From Marsupella aquatica (taxonomy: Eukaryota > Marchantiophyta), in NCBI GenBank assembly GCA_973895155.1, contig OZ316891.1, forward strand, positions 1,860,001 through 1,924,000: 64,000 bases of DNA. Reading direction: 5' to 3'. A model generated the notes under the pieces. That model was not told the DNA's origin. It searched no databases and saw nothing but the letters and a program-made list of their open reading frames with translations. The translations under genes were made by a program, and so were the position numbers. Of this stretch, positions 12,990-27,499 are shown in pieces; the first letter of the stretch is position 1; the number at the start of each line of letters is the position of its first letter.

Positions 12990-15900
12990 GTGAATGTTTG
13001 GTATAGCCGATCAACTTAAAGTGCAGTAAAGCTCTTGTGTGTTCCCATGGACGTAGTCTCATGTGAAGGTGAACCACGTATCTCTTGGTGTCGATACTTG
13101 TACGTTGGATGATTAATGGTTTGTCATTGTGATTCTCGTCTTTGCTCAATATAAACCACCATAAACAACATTTTTGTAAATTTAAGAACATTATTGACTT
13201 ATTTTGGTGACTTGGATCCACTAGGTTTGGCTTCAAAAACAGTCGCGGTTCAAAGACCATGCTGGGTTGGTGCTTGCCTTGCTGGCCGGTTATTGCATGG
13301 CAGGCTTAACCACAATTGGGTTAATTTTTCTGGGTGTGGGAATTTTTTGTTTGTTTTTGTCTTGAATGGAGCACTTTATTTACAAGGAAAGTAAAACCCA
13401 ATAACACCTGGAGTAAACCAGCCAGACCACAAAAAACGGTCCAAGGCCAACAGCGAGTGGGAATTCTGACCACGGAATATATCAATAACTACCTCAAGAG
13501 TTCCTATGCTGGCATGGAAATCGTGGGTCAGAAGGCCCATTTTGCTGGTAGTTTTGTAACCCGACTTAGTTTTTCAACCTCAGGTAAATCTAATCGTCAC
13601 TGGTAATGTCAATAAAGGCTCTCCTTGAAGATCGACGGTTCGAATAAGGAGATTGATTGGAAAGAAGTTTACAGACGTCGATCCCCTCCGAACCCGTTAC
13701 AACGTAAAGACAGCGTGGCACGGGGCTCGCGTCCCGTAATCAAGGCACGCGGGGCAACTTGTGAGACGTAACCTGAGTTGTGTTTGCAGGAAAGAATAAA
13801 CGGCCCGGATGCGTCCTTAAATTCCAACTGGAAGTTTTTAACCGTCGATCACCCAGCAGCACCAGAGTGCTCTCTCTAAGGCAGGAGCCTACAGTTACTG
13901 TAGAGGGCTGTGGGCACGGGGCCGGTGCAGGCGTGCCTTCGGGACTTGGTCGCTGGAGCATTAAAGAGGCGGATTTCTGTTCAATTATTATGCAAGGGAG
14001 GCTCCCCACTCGATGCAGTCATGCGGACATTTATTGTTGGCCTGCTTTATGTGGAAGGCCACCCTCAGTGACTCAGTCCCTCACCCAAACGGTAACATAC
14101 TGTGGAGGGGAATGACGGAAATGAAATTAAGGCCTTCCGTTGGAAAGGATTGATGGCTTGTTTGTGTATGTGAGACCATTTATTGTACTGCGTTGTGAAC
14201 TGGAGGGGATGGTTGTGAACTGGAGCGGATGTTGCTTTCTTCTCATGGTTGATTTTCCTTTGCGCCTTGGCCGTCCCTCCTCCTTTTTTTTTCGAACCGT
14301 TTCAGCCTGTTTTTAAGTACACAACTGTTATTGATCTGAAGCTGACACCAAGGCAAGGCAGCATAATATTGTCATAATATTCAAGCTCAGCTTTTCTCTT
14401 ACAAGTCCATTAACAGCACGTAACCTGGAGTGATTAGTGCGGATGCGGGCCCGGACTACAAGACACTACATAATTATGTGGCAGGTGCAGACGAAGATCG
14501 AGAAACGTCCCGCACTTTGATGGAGTTGCTATTGTGGAAAGAGTGTAGGGTTTAGGATCTGACTGTAAATCTTCTCATGATTTTCTAACGATAAAGCCAG
14601 GAAAGGTGATACTAAGGCTACTGGCCAGGAATCATGGATTTGAACTACTTGAACTTGGGTGGGGCCTACTCTACGTTGGCCAGTTCCATCTTGTCAAATG
14701 TCAATGCTAAGCAGACGACATAAGCCACTGGTATCAAAGCTACAGGAAGTGTTGAAATGATCACGTTGGAGCGAATTGGACTATTTGGACACAAACAGTT
14801 CTACATATTTGATCATCCTCGTCTCCACGATCTATTCGATTCCATGGCAAGCTATGGTCGGACAGTAGGACGGTAGCCCGTGTCTTCGCTGCACGGCATC
14901 TGAGATCTCTAGCGGGCATCTAGAAATCATAAGCTCGAGGATCTTGTCCTACGTATCCTATCAAGAAACAACAACTGGATCAAGAGTCGGGTACTAAGCT
15001 GTGGTAGGTAAGTTGCCCAACACAGGGCTTTCGTTTGGCTGAGGAGGACATCGCTCGCGGGAGTGGAAAGACGACTTGAGACAGGCATGGAGTTGGGCAT
15101 TGAGTGCTCTTCGCATGGAGGTGTTTGAAGGCACGTAATGTCGCTCCACCTTGTACACAATTGTTGATGGATTTCATGACCGACCCTTGGGTCTAGAAAG
15201 GTTGTTAGTCTTGATCTGCTATCATCTACTGGTTTGGGTTATTGTGATGAATTTAGTTTTCCGAGTTAATCTCACTCAATCGTACGTAGGTAGCGTGCTG
15301 ACTGCCCATGCCAGGAATTCCAAGAATTTAAACTGTTCAAGGAAAAGATGTGAGGTGTTTCAAATATTGCTGGAAGTTTGCTGCCGATCGACAAGGAGAG
15401 TCATTTTTCGGCACCTGTTTCGAGGACACCACCAGAATTCGATACTGCTTAGCTTATGGCTGCAGCTGTGAGAAAAGCTGGATGTAGATCCATTTAATTA
15501 ATAAAGGTTCATACCTTTTCAATCCAGATCGAAGCTTAATGGCCATAGAAGTTTCCTGAAAGCTTTGTGTTACTCACCCACAATATAATTGTTTAGTTGT
15601 CAAAAATACCAGAATATTTTATATTCATTTTCAAAGATACCAGAAGTTAGCACCGGTATATGCAGTTCCAAAACCCGATCGAAACTCGCAGATAATGTGC
15701 AATGAGCTTTGTTATCTTCATTGAATTTAGTTCGAGTGGCAACACGTATGAATCCTGTTCTCTCCATACGCTGCCTTCCGGTCTAGATCAGTCATCGCAC
15801 TCAAGCTTAGTCAGTTTCAAATAGGTCTCCACCGCTGGCTACATGGTATGTCATGTGATTTTGTGTTTCACCGCGTTCCCCTCAGGGAACTATATGATCT

Positions 15901-17640
15901 GATTCCCTTCGTGCTAAGCAAGTATTTTTATTCAAAAATGTGTCACTCGGTTGCATGCTTCATAAATATTTATGTGCAAAGTTTGTAATCCTCGACTCAA
16001 GATTGCATTTAAAGAGTCTTTTCAAAGTGAGGGCTGCTTTCACAATTTTGTATGACCATATTGATCTTCAGATCGCCATCCTCTCACATTCTGCTCCGAG
16101 TTGTTTAAAGCTCATACGAAACCTGAGCTTCTAAACGAATTGAACGAATCGTCAGGACTGGTGGAGGGATGACTTTTGTACTTCTGTACTTGAATCTGTA
16201 GTTCTGTAGCTAGAGGTACGGGAGGACACGCTAACCGTCTGATCTGGTGGCCCTAGCTAGATGATGGGACGGCATAGCCGAGCTTGAATATGCTACTATG
16301 CCCACGTATCACAAAACGTTCTCCAAACAAAAGACGTTTCCTGCAGTGTATGTGGGAGCACACAAAGAAAAGAACTTGAGATGAGCTCATCGTAACGATG
16401 GGTCAGATATATCGAGCACGAGATCGAGACTAGGCTTCCTGCCTTCGATAGTACCTCATTTGTCGTTCGTATCCATAAGCTGCAGCAGACTATGTAGGGA
16501 CCTCTTTCTCCCCAACTTTTCCTGTTTCCGAACAGCGTTGTCTTACATGGCATCGTGAGAATTCGTTTGTTGGTTAATTTGGCGTTTGCATGGATCGAGC
16601 ATATGGAAGAGCCGCTAGCATTTTCTTCCCCTTTCTTTGCTTGATCAGTTATTCTAGGGCTAGAAGTGTTCTTCAACGCTGCTAATTTTTTATGATGTGA
16701 ATACCAAATATTGTAAACCAGGAGATTTTTTACAACCCTCCTACTGTCGCATTTTTTTATCGAAATAGTTTCCAGACTTCTAGGAATACCTTGAGACCTT
16801 ATTGCAGAATGGTCAGACCTATGATAGGCCTGGAACTGCAAAGATCACAACCTGTTGGTAGTCCAGAATGAATGTGAACTCTGGCGATACCAACTTGCTC
16901 AGAATAATTAAACTAAATCCCTGCGAGAGTTTTATCTTCGTATGCTTCTGGACTTTCTGGAATTGCCCATAAAAGAGTGTAATTTAGAGAATTGTGTCTC
17001 TTGGTAACGACACTAAATTCTGAACCTGCATGAACATCGTGTTCAGTTGTGAGGAAAATAAATAGGAGTTAACAATCTTTCACAAATTAGGTATACCAAA
17101 TCTTTGTTACCAGGGCATTCTAGGTCACAACTATAGTTATATTCTGAAAATAAAATTTATTAGTGAGGGGGGCCTTACAAGAATGAGCCAACAGACAAGT
17201 CTTCATTTTCTAAGCTCGGATTCCTGGGCATTGGCTCGCCTCCCAATATGGAAAACCACAGCGGTATAATACTTCGTGTGCAGAGGAACTTGAAATTGAT
17301 GTTGATAACGTTGTTCAGTGGTTCCGAGAACACTCTGGCCGGGGACTCAGAATTACCGCCTCTAGGCCGGTCACCAGATGAAATACACCAATCGACTAAC
17401 TATGATATGCTTTGACTTGTCTTGTGAAGCAAATATAGCAGTTGTGAGAAATTAATATATGGCGATAATAAACCACTACACCTATTATCAATGTCGATCT
17501 GAGGCAGTTTTCGATCTTCCAGCTGTCACTTACCTTCAGCGCTGGTCGCTAGTCATATGTAATAACACTTGGCCAATCCCTGAGTTTCTCAGAATTCACT
17601 AGTCATACGTTCTGTGTTCCTTATTTCAGCGCTGGTCACT
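12990..17640. other. Gene-poor region, no gene recognised
   Basis: Contains open frames of up to 181 codons (16296-16841, minus strand), but no composition, motif or splice pattern supports a gene. Confidence 0.45.
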
Positions 17641-17935
17641 CGTCATGTGTAAGTACTCACGTACTACTATAGTGCATGGCCAATCGTTAGCTCCAATCCA
17701 CTCATCTCGCATGTCATTCGTTGGTCGCTCAGACACTCGTGTCCTGCTGGACTTTGGATCCTTACGTAACCTATTTAAGCCAAGGAAGCCCGTCAAAACT
17801 TCACAAAGCAGTCGGGAATCCATCGCTGATCGACCGTTAAAGATTCTTCCTTCGCTCAGAATTTATCTACTTCTCGTGCATGCGTTGTTATTGTTAAGCG
17901 TCAGGCTTACGGCATGCACTTATCCTTTTCAGCAA

Positions 17936-19573
17936 ATGGAGAAGACAACGTCTACTATGACTGTGAAGACGGGTGTGACCCAAGGAGTCGAGAACGACAA
18001 GCGCAAAGACCAGTCAGGTTATGAAATTTTAAGTCAGGAGGACATCCACCAGCGCCAGGAAGACGCGGTTTCCAGGGTCACCAGGATCCTATCATTCTCG
18101 AGGCCTGAAGCCGTTGTTCTTTTGCAACATCTCGATTGGAACGTCAGCAACGTGCTTGAGGAATGGTGTGAAGATGAGTACCGACTTCGCGAATTTACGG
18201 GGCTTGTCCAATCCCATCCACAACAGGAAGAGGAAAGGAGATCTCTTCCAGACATGACATGCGGAATCTGCTACGAGTCGCAGAATTCAGAGCACATGAA
18301 ATCGGCCGCGTCGTGTGGGCATTTCTTCTGCGACACATGCTGGACGTCATACATCCACACCGCCATTGAAGACGGCCCAGGCTGTTTGACTCCGCGCTGC
18401 GCTCATCCGTCTTGCAGCGCTGCTATAAGGGAAGACATAGTTCTATCGCTGGTCTCAGAAAACGACGGAGCCAAGTACACAAGATACCGGCTCAGAGCGT
18501 TCGTGGAAGACAGCAAAACGGCCAAGTGGTGCCCGGCTCCGGGGTGCGAGTATGCTGTGGAGTGTGAGCATCTTGCTGGCTCTAAGTCCATTGTGTGGAA
18601 GTGCTCCCACAAGTTTTGCTGGACTTGTTTGCAGGAGGCTCACCGGCCTGCAGATTGTGAGACTGTTGCGAAGTGGGTTCTGAGATTTAGTTCAGAATCC
18701 AAAAACATGAACTGGATTCTGGTGAACTCCAAGGCTTGTCCCAAGTGTAGGCGACCAATAGAAAAGAATGACGGGTGCATCCATATGACCTGCCAGGCAC
18801 CCTGCAGGTTTGAATTCTGCTGGCTCTGTCTTGGAGCTTGGACCACTCACAATGAGGAGTCGGGAGGAAACTACGCTTGTAATGGATATGATGATTCCGT
18901 GAAACAGGGTCAGCTTGATGGAGCACAAGAAAGATAAACATGGCTAATGACTTCCGTTACACGCAGTTCTGTGAACGCTGGGTTGCGAATGAATCTTCGA
19001 AGAGAAAAGCCCTTGAAGTTCTTCAGCACGTGCAGTCCATCCTCTACGACAAGCAATGCCAAACTAAGTCCGAATTGGAATTCTTGAATAAAGCATGGGT
19101 GCAGATCGTCGACTGTCTACAACTTCTGAAGTGGACGTATGCACATCACTACTATGAACCTGACCATGATCAAATGTTGGAGTACTCGCAGGAGGCAGAA
19201 GCCGTACTGGAGAGACTCCACGAGTGCGCCCAAAAGGAGCTGCAACAATTTCTTGACGGTCAAGAGACTCAAACTAGTCTCAACGAGAACCGTAATAAAC
19301 TTGTAAACTTAACGACTTTAGCACACGAACATTTTGAGAACTTTGTACAATACGTGGAGAATGGAGCACGTGATCGAGCAGATATACGGAAAACGTTTGA
19401 ACGTAGGTGACAAAAGTTTACAAAGGTGGCAGGACTCCGCAGAGAAGGAGTTCAGTACCTGGCTCTCAACGCCTATCTGTGATCGATCCGCTATAAAAGT
19501 GCCCGATGTTTTGCCAGAAGTCCATAGCGGAGTCCAACTAATACTGGGACTTATGCACGAACGCTTGGGTTAG
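17936..19573 (+). pseudogene. ARIADNE-type RBR E3 ubiquitin ligase, intronless and frameshifted
   Basis: The first frame, 17936-18937, encodes the Ariadne N-terminal region (YEILSQEDIHQRQED), RING1 (CGICYE...SCGHFFCDTC), the IBR/BRcat finger (WCPAPGC...CSHKFCWTC) and the Rcat domain (ACPKCRRPIEKNDGCIHMTC). The Cys of HMTC aligns with the catalytic cysteine that accepts ubiquitin. The Ariadne helical domain follows in another frame at 18940-19410 (FCERWVANESSKRKAL, LKWTYAHHYYEP, LHECAQKELQQFL). A one-base indel near 18930 thus separates Rcat from Ariadne, and a second break lies near 19380-19410. Plant ARI genes usually contain many introns and this copy has none, so a reverse-transcribed copy is likely. 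The upstream in-frame extension to 17645 has no family match and is probably leader. A truncated RBR protein could still be made. Confidence 0.85.
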
Positions 19574-19599
19574 GAATTCCACAGCTTTGTCGACCTTGA

Positions 19600-22500
19600 G
19601 CTTCTCAGCTTTCACGAGCAGGCTGACGAGATGTATAGCAAACTCAAGAGGACAGCCCTATTCGGCAGCGCGCGAAAAGCTGAGCAGGATCTAGTTTAAT
19701 TTGCATCCGTAGCCTTGCATCTTGTATACATGAACACCAGAGAACTGCTCCCACACTGCTTGTTGTAGGGTGCCAAACCAAATTATGGTTTAGAGTATAT
19801 ATGGTTAAATGGTTAAATATGATTAGTTCTCACAGTTAGAGCCGATTCTGATGTATTTTTTTATTGTCGGTATGAACACAAATGTTCGTGCCTGAGATGA
19901 TCTCTGATCAATTCGCGTAGCCATTTTTCATCGCTTGTTATGACACTGTATCCTTGACAATCTCATGTAACTATATAAGTGAATTACCATCCAGATACTA
20001 ATAAGCTCAAACTTTTTTCCGTCCTGTTTGCTATTAATTGAATACAAAATTTAGATGTCTGCTTTTGAATATTTCTCATGGCTCAAATTGCATTGATGAA
20101 AAGGAGTGGGGTGGCCACCTTTCTTGTTCGGTTAATTATCATGTTAGAGGGGAAAACACTAAATTAATGCTCTATGGAATCCTTGTATTGCAACTCACTT
20201 TTGACTAAAGTTGATCAGGCGTTTAGAGGGAGACAAATTAAAACTGATGGGGTAAATCATGCTGTTGTTGCTTTTCATATATGCAAATGCAAAAAGCTAT
20301 GCTGGTAATGTATATACATTGTGAGTAGGGCTTGACTGATTTGAGTGCAATTTTCTAGAGGTAGTCTTGAAAGAGATACAAGGGGAATTGGCAACGGAGA
20401 GAGAGAATTATTGGATATGAATATGATACCATTTCTCACGAGCAAGCCGTCATATATAACTTTTGCCATTAACCATGGTTAAATTATGGCATAACCCAAG
20501 TTAGGAACAACTAACCTGGGAACAAAGTATGGTTAAAAGTCATGGCTACAAGTCGACTGCACAGTTTCAGTCCTTACCCAAACAGAAATTTTCTCAATCA
20601 AAAATGATTCTTGAATGTCAAAAGCAATCCTAGTGTGCGAGTTTATATCGTGTCAATCATGTTTTACCAAATTAATCTTGGTCATCTTGCAAGTTGTGTA
20701 TAGACTTTCATGTCCCCAGAAAAAAATATGGATTTCCAATAACAATAAATATGGTCACACTTTTCATTCGGTCCCACATTGCATACAATTTACGTGGACT
20801 ATATGGATAGACGAACACCAAGAAAGTAATACACTATTGCTATTATGCATGATTGGACAGTGGAATGCCATGCAAAAGTACGCTGACTACTATAACATTT
20901 TGTGAGTACTCCATACTTAGAATGATACAAGGACTATATAGGATGTATGACACAAGAATGAGCATATATGGACAAGTCTTCCTTTTCTAGACTAAGATCT
21001 CAGCCATGAATCAAAGATGGATGACCATTCTTGACTATGGAAGACTGGCAGCCATTTTGATCAGCACTAACATTCCCCAACCTACATGGTAATGGGTACC
21101 ATGATTAGTAATTATAGCAAAATGGGGAACTCTGTAACTACATTGTTTTTGTGCAGGAAGTTTACTTAGGTCACCTAAGCAAGAGATGGGCCACACTTTT
21201 GTCCTTCCTATCTCCTGGAATACTTTCCTCTGCTGCTCTTTCCAATAGACTAGAATGTAAATAAAAGCCATCCCCTGGAATGATAAGCTTCTCGACCTGG
21301 TGGTCTTCTCAATAAAAGAGATGTTTGTCTATAAGCTTGAGCTTGTTTTGAAAGATCATCATCATAAACAATAAGAGTGTGTTGTTCACGTGTGCTGTTC
21401 ATGATACTTCAAGTATTTCGCAAGCGCTGCTCCTGTATAAGGAGCAAGATATTGTAATGTAGCAGGAGAATTTGCAGTTTCTGCAACGACTATTGTATGT
21501 TCGAGAGCACCGCATTCTTCAAAAGTATTCACTACTTGTCCCACCAATGATTTTTTTGCCCAATAGCCACATACACACATATTGGAGTACAAAGGTTGGT
21601 CACGCCTCTGAATTTAATCACAGTAATATTCATTCCATACTCACAACGTCCCATATATGGGTATTATCTGGAAATTCTTTTAATAGGAATAATAAATTAC
21701 CAATTTTGTTTCATGAATATCGAGATAAAATCCATTCTACAAAAATCATTGTGAAAGAAAACAATACTTTTTATTATTTGGGGAATAAAAACCAAATAAT
21801 AATTGTATCTCGAATTGCTGGACACCCAATGCACCTTGTTTATTATCACATCCTGAAAACTAGATTCTAGGCTGAAAGTAGACTTACACTGGATTTTGTG
21901 GTACCGCCCCCCCCCCCCCCTACACCCCCCCAAGAAGCTCCTCTACTTCAACAGAGTGTAGAAGCTAGATTTTAGGCTAAAAGTTCTCCGGAGGGCTTGG
22001 TGTGGCGTTGCAGTGAGCACGTTCTTGTGAAGCCCCTAAGAAGAATTAGAAGAAACACCTACAATACTTGTCTAGTGCCTCCTACAACTATTGTACAGAT
22101 TTTAGTAGATTACAGGCCTAGGTAACTATGTAATCTGACTGACAAAGAGGTCCAATGGCGGTGTGGCTGCCTTTAAAAGAGGCCACAACTTGGCACATGG
22201 GTGTGAAACTTTTTGAAGATTTTCCAAGCCCTTAACTGGGTGAATTTGGGGGAGGCCAATATCTAAGGGCCCACTTGCATGTAGTCGGTCCTTCAGAATG
22301 CGGCCTTCACACTTGCCTAACGTTAGCGCATAAGCACGATCTTGTTGATGCAGTCGATCCTACCCACTCCAACATGCAGTCCAGCCTTTCGACCCCGTGT
22401 CCCTGCTGTGTCGTTATGTGCACACGGTATACAGGGAAGATTGACAGGATGAGGCTCTGCAAACCGAGTGAACCTGTAAATCGATATGTGCGACGACTGA

Positions 22501-23970
22501 ACCCTGCAAAAGTGCCGAAAGCAAAAACACAATGACGACTGAACCCTGCAAACTTCTCAAATAATTTTCAGCTTCCAAATTCGATCATGTCTGATTTCGA
22601 CTGTGCACCCCCCCCCGTGCGGTTGATCTTGGCTGTGCGCTCCAAGACTTTCGAGCTGCTTGACGACATCTTTTTCTCTTTCGATTTTCATTCAGTGAAA
22701 GACTTGGACAGTCCCTGGACATACCGGAAGATTCCTCCATAGCTTGTCGCGATGTATTCCACCAACGCCAAATAGAGGACGATGCTTGGGAGCGATGGCC
22801 GATGCCACAAACTTCACCCGAGGAAAATAATTGTGGCCTTGTGCAACACCGTTTTCAGCAAGGAAGGCTTATTGGTTGTGCGGAGAAATCCCATCGGGGG
22901 ACGTTGAATGAGATTGTGGAGAGTACATAGCCATGAGAAATCTCACGAGGACAAAGATTGTGAAGAGGACATGGCCGGCTCCTGGACTGGAGGATAGAAA
23001 GTGTCGATCCTAGCCTAAACACAGACATTCTATTCTACACAGACATCCGATGAACGATTCCATGTCCTCTGTTTGGTCTTCGATTTTTCTATGAATTGGC
23101 CTCAATATTGAGCAATGTCGATTGTTGCTCTCGGGAAGTAGAGATTGTTGGATTGGGTAATCGGTGGGGACCTGCATTGCATTGCATAGAAGAGGAAGCA
23201 GCTGCTGCTTACTTGACTGTCGCCGTATCAAGTCCTGTACTGCTGCCAAAGGACTCTCGTTGTGCTCAAGGTCAGTGTAGCGTGAAAAATAGATGTTCAC
23301 ACGAAGTGCCTTGAGTATTTTACTTGTATTCATCACAAAACTGAAATTTTGTTTGTTTTGTATCTATTGGACATAAGAGTGATTGCTACAAATGGCTATG
23401 TCCAATTTATGTTTTATGCATGACACCATGCCATCTTAATATGCTATAACAAATTCATCTATTTTATATCCGTATGATGTCTATGCAATGCTGAAAGTTT
23501 ATTTAATTACATTATGAAACATATATACTTTTGATGTAGATTTGCTATTGACATTTTAATTTATTTGATATAAACCTTATGTTCCATCTATAATTGGTGT
23601 GTAAACTACACATATATAACTGTCATAAATTTTTGACCAAATAAGCTTAAAAAACTTTTGAATTCAAAAACTTTGGAGGAAATATTTAACCAAAATAAGC
23701 AGTGAAAGATTTCCACAAAATTTTCATAGATGTTAAAGTAAGGAGAAAGGGAAAACTTTATTTCAATAAACTTTGTTCCTCTAAACTACATAGTATTTCC
23801 CAGAGTAGTGCTTTGTCAGCCAGTTTTGTTTGACTGTTTCTAGAGATAACCTAATGCCATTAAAGTGTCAACATGTGAGAACCACAGCCGGTTGGAGACA
23901 GTCACCAGTGGTAACCTTAGTGGTAACCTTTGAAAGACCTCACTGCCAGAACATATTTGCAACTAACTAC
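19600..23970. other. No gene recognised
   Basis: AT-rich intergenic DNA with a run of C near 21907-21920. Nothing coding is supported, including the frames of about 70-130 codons at 21.0-22.5 kb. Confidence 0.5.
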
Positions 23971-24335
23971 CCTTTTGCTCAGTCTGAAGACAAAAAATTG
24001 TCAGCTGGTACAGGCCGCTCCATAGAAACCTCAACATGAGCATATTCATCTATTCGAAGGCCAACAGCAAAAGCTGTTGCGCGGCTCTTTCCTATCTCTT
24101 GCACAGAAAGAGGACTGGCCTTGAGTTGCTTCTTGACGCTAACTCCATCCTGTGAACCCAACAATTATGTGAGAAAAGCAAATCACACATGAAGACTCAA
24201 TTACCTCTCCTGTCAAATGAATCCAGATCAAAAATTATCAACAGCATACACCTGGCAGGCTGACTCAAAACACAAATAAACAGAAGCGATATATAAAGGC
24301 TACAAGATATAGTACCTGCATTGCATGGTCCACCA

Positions 24336-27300
24336 TTAAAGTTTGAATCTGTTTTCAAAATATGTGCCAACTTGAGCAAAATTAGGGACACAATGAATCA
24401 CTTTAGCAATGTTTGCTACCTCCACAACAATATAAGGCACTTTGGATCTTTTGTAAAGTGCTTTTCTGCTTGTAGAGGCTGTCGTGCCTTCATCAACCCA
24501 CTGGAGCTTTGTGCAGTGCAATAACTTCCAATCTCCATCCCTTGGCAGCTTCTCCATCATTCTAACAAATGCTAGATGCTTCATGATCTTCTTGCCACCC
24601 TCATCAATGACTTCACAAGAAATCAGCAACCTCAGTTGACCATAAGATGTTACAGGATCAATGCCAGCTTCTTCCATCTGAAGAGAGACGAATCCAAACC
24701 ATTCTTTACCATGGAAACTTCTGCAGGCACGGGTGTACATTGGCCAATCTCCAAATCGAATGCCTTCCCCAGCAGGCACTGCTAAGCTTTTCCAAATTTG
24801 TATTATCTCAGGAACTGCACAGTTCTCATCATTCAAGTGCATAACAAAGGCTTCTCTCAGGTGCAGTTGTATTTCTGGTTGACACTGAAATAGTTCACTC
24901 ACTTCTACAGGCACAAAGTCATTGTTACTTGCATCAAGCCAACTCAATGTCAACCTTATATCCTTTCCAGATAGGGTGATCTGTCCTGTCAATACAGCCT
25001 GCACATATCAAATCATAAAGCACATGCATAAGTGCCTACAAGACATCCTTTGTAAAGTGACATGTGTTGCTACACAGAAAGTACAAACTGAAAGTGTAGC
25101 AGAAGTGGGAGGGAGGTAAGGGGAATAGTACTCGGTCCAGTGCAGTAACATCTTCTGCGTGCACTCTTAAGTCTTCTTGATAGCTTGCTTCGTCTAGTAA
25201 AATTCTAGTCCTCTGGCTATGCCTTGCTATTTGCCCCATGAAATTCCTCTTGTTGCTATGTCTGTATGGAACCTTCATGAGGGCAATGTGAAGATGTTCG
25301 AATATACCTGTGTCATATTCTAAAGGCAACCCACATCGTTTGATACAATCTTTCAGGTGACTCATGGCATGGACTTTTACAATGTTGAAACTTGACTTCT
25401 GCCAAGTTTTAGCGTGTTTTATCATCGATCCTACTGCTTTTTTCATTAACTGATCCATTTGATTCAAGGACCTCTCAGAATGTTGTTTACTCTGGAATGC
25501 TAGCAAATACCAATCTATGAAGTCCACAAAAACCTCAATGAGCGGATTTGGAATGACGCCAAGCAAACAAAATACCACAACCTGCATAACAAATTTATGC
25601 TCGAATCCATGAAAGTTAGCATTGCTTTGAAAGTAACCACTTTGGTTACTCCCAGGCAATCTAAAGGAAGCATAACGACATTCCTTGTGTATTTTCTGGA
25701 GTCTTCTATCAAGTTCTTGCATAGGTTTTTTCACAAGGCTCTGGGAAGCAGCAGCCGATCTCACAATGCCCACTAGAGTCTTGAATACACCTAGTATGGA
25801 CTGATGAAGACCGTCTAATTGTATGCATTGATAGGGATTTCCATACAGCAAATCACCTCCACAAAATCCCCATAGAGCACACTGCAAGACATCACAAGAA
25901 AAAAAATCACTCACAGTTGACAGAAAGAGAAGAATAACTGAACACATTCAAAACTCCCTTTGCACAATCAATGCTCATCTCAGTAAGAAGTGCTTACCTG
26001 TACTGGATAAATCGACTGCTCCTTAGACATCTGTTTCTGATCTTGCACAGAAGACTGTCGCATCTCTTCTAAGATTGCTTCCATTCCCTTCTCATCCCTG
26101 TAAGAAAATCTTCTTGCAACATTGCTGAGGGATTCTTTTGGACAGAAACAACAACTGCATGGATAATTTGACTTGTTTGTATCAAATGTGCATGTGATTC
26201 TACTCCCCTCTGTCTGGTCACAGATATACAGACATAGTCTTGGAAAGACCCACTGGGATTGACCAAATGGGTCTTTCATGTGAACTCCTGTATGACTTGC
26301 CGCCTTCAATGGTGCCAAAACAATCTCCTCACATTTGTGAAACAGTTCCAATTTGGCTGTACTAGGAACCTCTGTCTCCAATATACCTACAGCAAAGAAA
26401 TTAGTGTAAGTATTTCAAAATGAATATAAAGGTTGTAAGTGTTGGACTTTTTAACATCCTGGGAATATCTACACAGACAAAGAGCAGTCAAATTCAACTG
26501 GAGGGGAATAATTGCAGTTTAAATCTCACCTGGATCATTCGGACCAATAACAGGAAGAATAGCCAGCAAAGCGTGACCTTCTGGCAAACTTCTAAGACTG
26601 CAATTAATATTGCCAATTGTCATGACTAAAGGCCAACCCTGAGTTCTCTTGTTGTGAGACAAGGCAGTCTGATCAGAATACAAAATGATGGGTGCAATCA
26701 CTCCTCCTTTGCAAGTAGATTCAACGTCTTGCTCCATTTCCCTCCACCACTCAGCGGATTGCAAAGTAGTGTACAATCTCTCACTGCCCTTTATAGCAAC
26801 TGAAGAGTGAAGTGCAAACTCTTCTTTATTTTTAGGAGAAGAAAATAGATCTTCCAAAACACGTAATGGATCACGATGCAACAAATGAACTGGAGCACTT
26901 TCAGTCTCCTCGCGGACTTCAACCTTTTCCCAATTTTGGTCACCCCTCTCACTTGTTAAACTTTCCTCATATTTACAAACCTCAGCAGCAGTATGAACCT
27001 GGACTTTTTTGGTATCGAATTGAGGGTGGTGCAGCAGCCGAAATAATCTGTTCATATCTTTGTGAGATAATCCTCCTCCGTTGTGGCATTGTCTCATAAA
27101 GAAGACAAGTTGAAAAGTAACATCAAATTTTTTATTACATTGGGCAGGAGATGTGAATTCATTCTCAAACAGGTCCATGAATTCCTCAGAGGACTGCTCT
27201 CCAACTGTCTCAACATTGGCCTGTATAGATTCCGGTATACATGTGTTCCCAACGTTTACACTCGTACGAAACCCTTCGTGCTCTGCCTCCATCACATGAT

Positions 27301-27433
27301 CAGTCTGTTTAGCCCTTTGCACAGCTCTCTGTTTAGCTAAGCAAAGTCCATTTCGTCCTTGGTGGGTCCGCAAAGCTGTATAATCCAGAAATCCCAAAGC
27401 TCCACAAAAATTACACTTAAAGTTTGAAGCCAT
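24336..27433 (-). CDS. Plavaka/KDZ-like transposase, four exons
   Basis: Exons inferred from GT/AG sites and phase: 26530-27433, 25998-26386, 25132-25881 and 24336-24998. They join without a stop into roughly 900 residues. The N-terminus has a CNFCGALGFLDYTALRTHQG zinc-finger-like Cys/His cluster. The centre has SAEWWREMEQDV, then APIILYSDQTALS, WPLVMTIGNI and GHALLAILPVIG, the hallmark order of Plavaka transposases. Exon 3 continues with CALWGFCGGDLLYGNPYQCIQLDGLHQSI and KVHAMSHLKDC-IKRCG, typical of the D-containing catalytic core and C-terminal part. I chose the ATG at 27433 because it directly precedes the zinc finger; an upstream extension to 27496 reads as noncoding. A possible extra 3' exon lies at 23979-24164. 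No element ends were found, so the mobile unit is undelimited. An intact four-exon frame suggests recent activity or domestication. Confidence 0.7.
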
Positions 27434-27499
27434 CAAAAATCCTGTTGTCCCTACACAGTATAAAATCAATAGTGTATTAAAACCACTACTCTGCACATC

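Noticed and set aside
11075-13230. Loose similarity between 11040-11125 and 13150-13225 (shared GGATCCAC block)
   Set aside because: Only short interrupted matches; not enough to call a repeat or a pair of LTRs.
16296-16841. 181-codon open frame on the minus strand
   Set aside because: No family resemblance, no splice or promoter support, and codon content like noncoding DNA.
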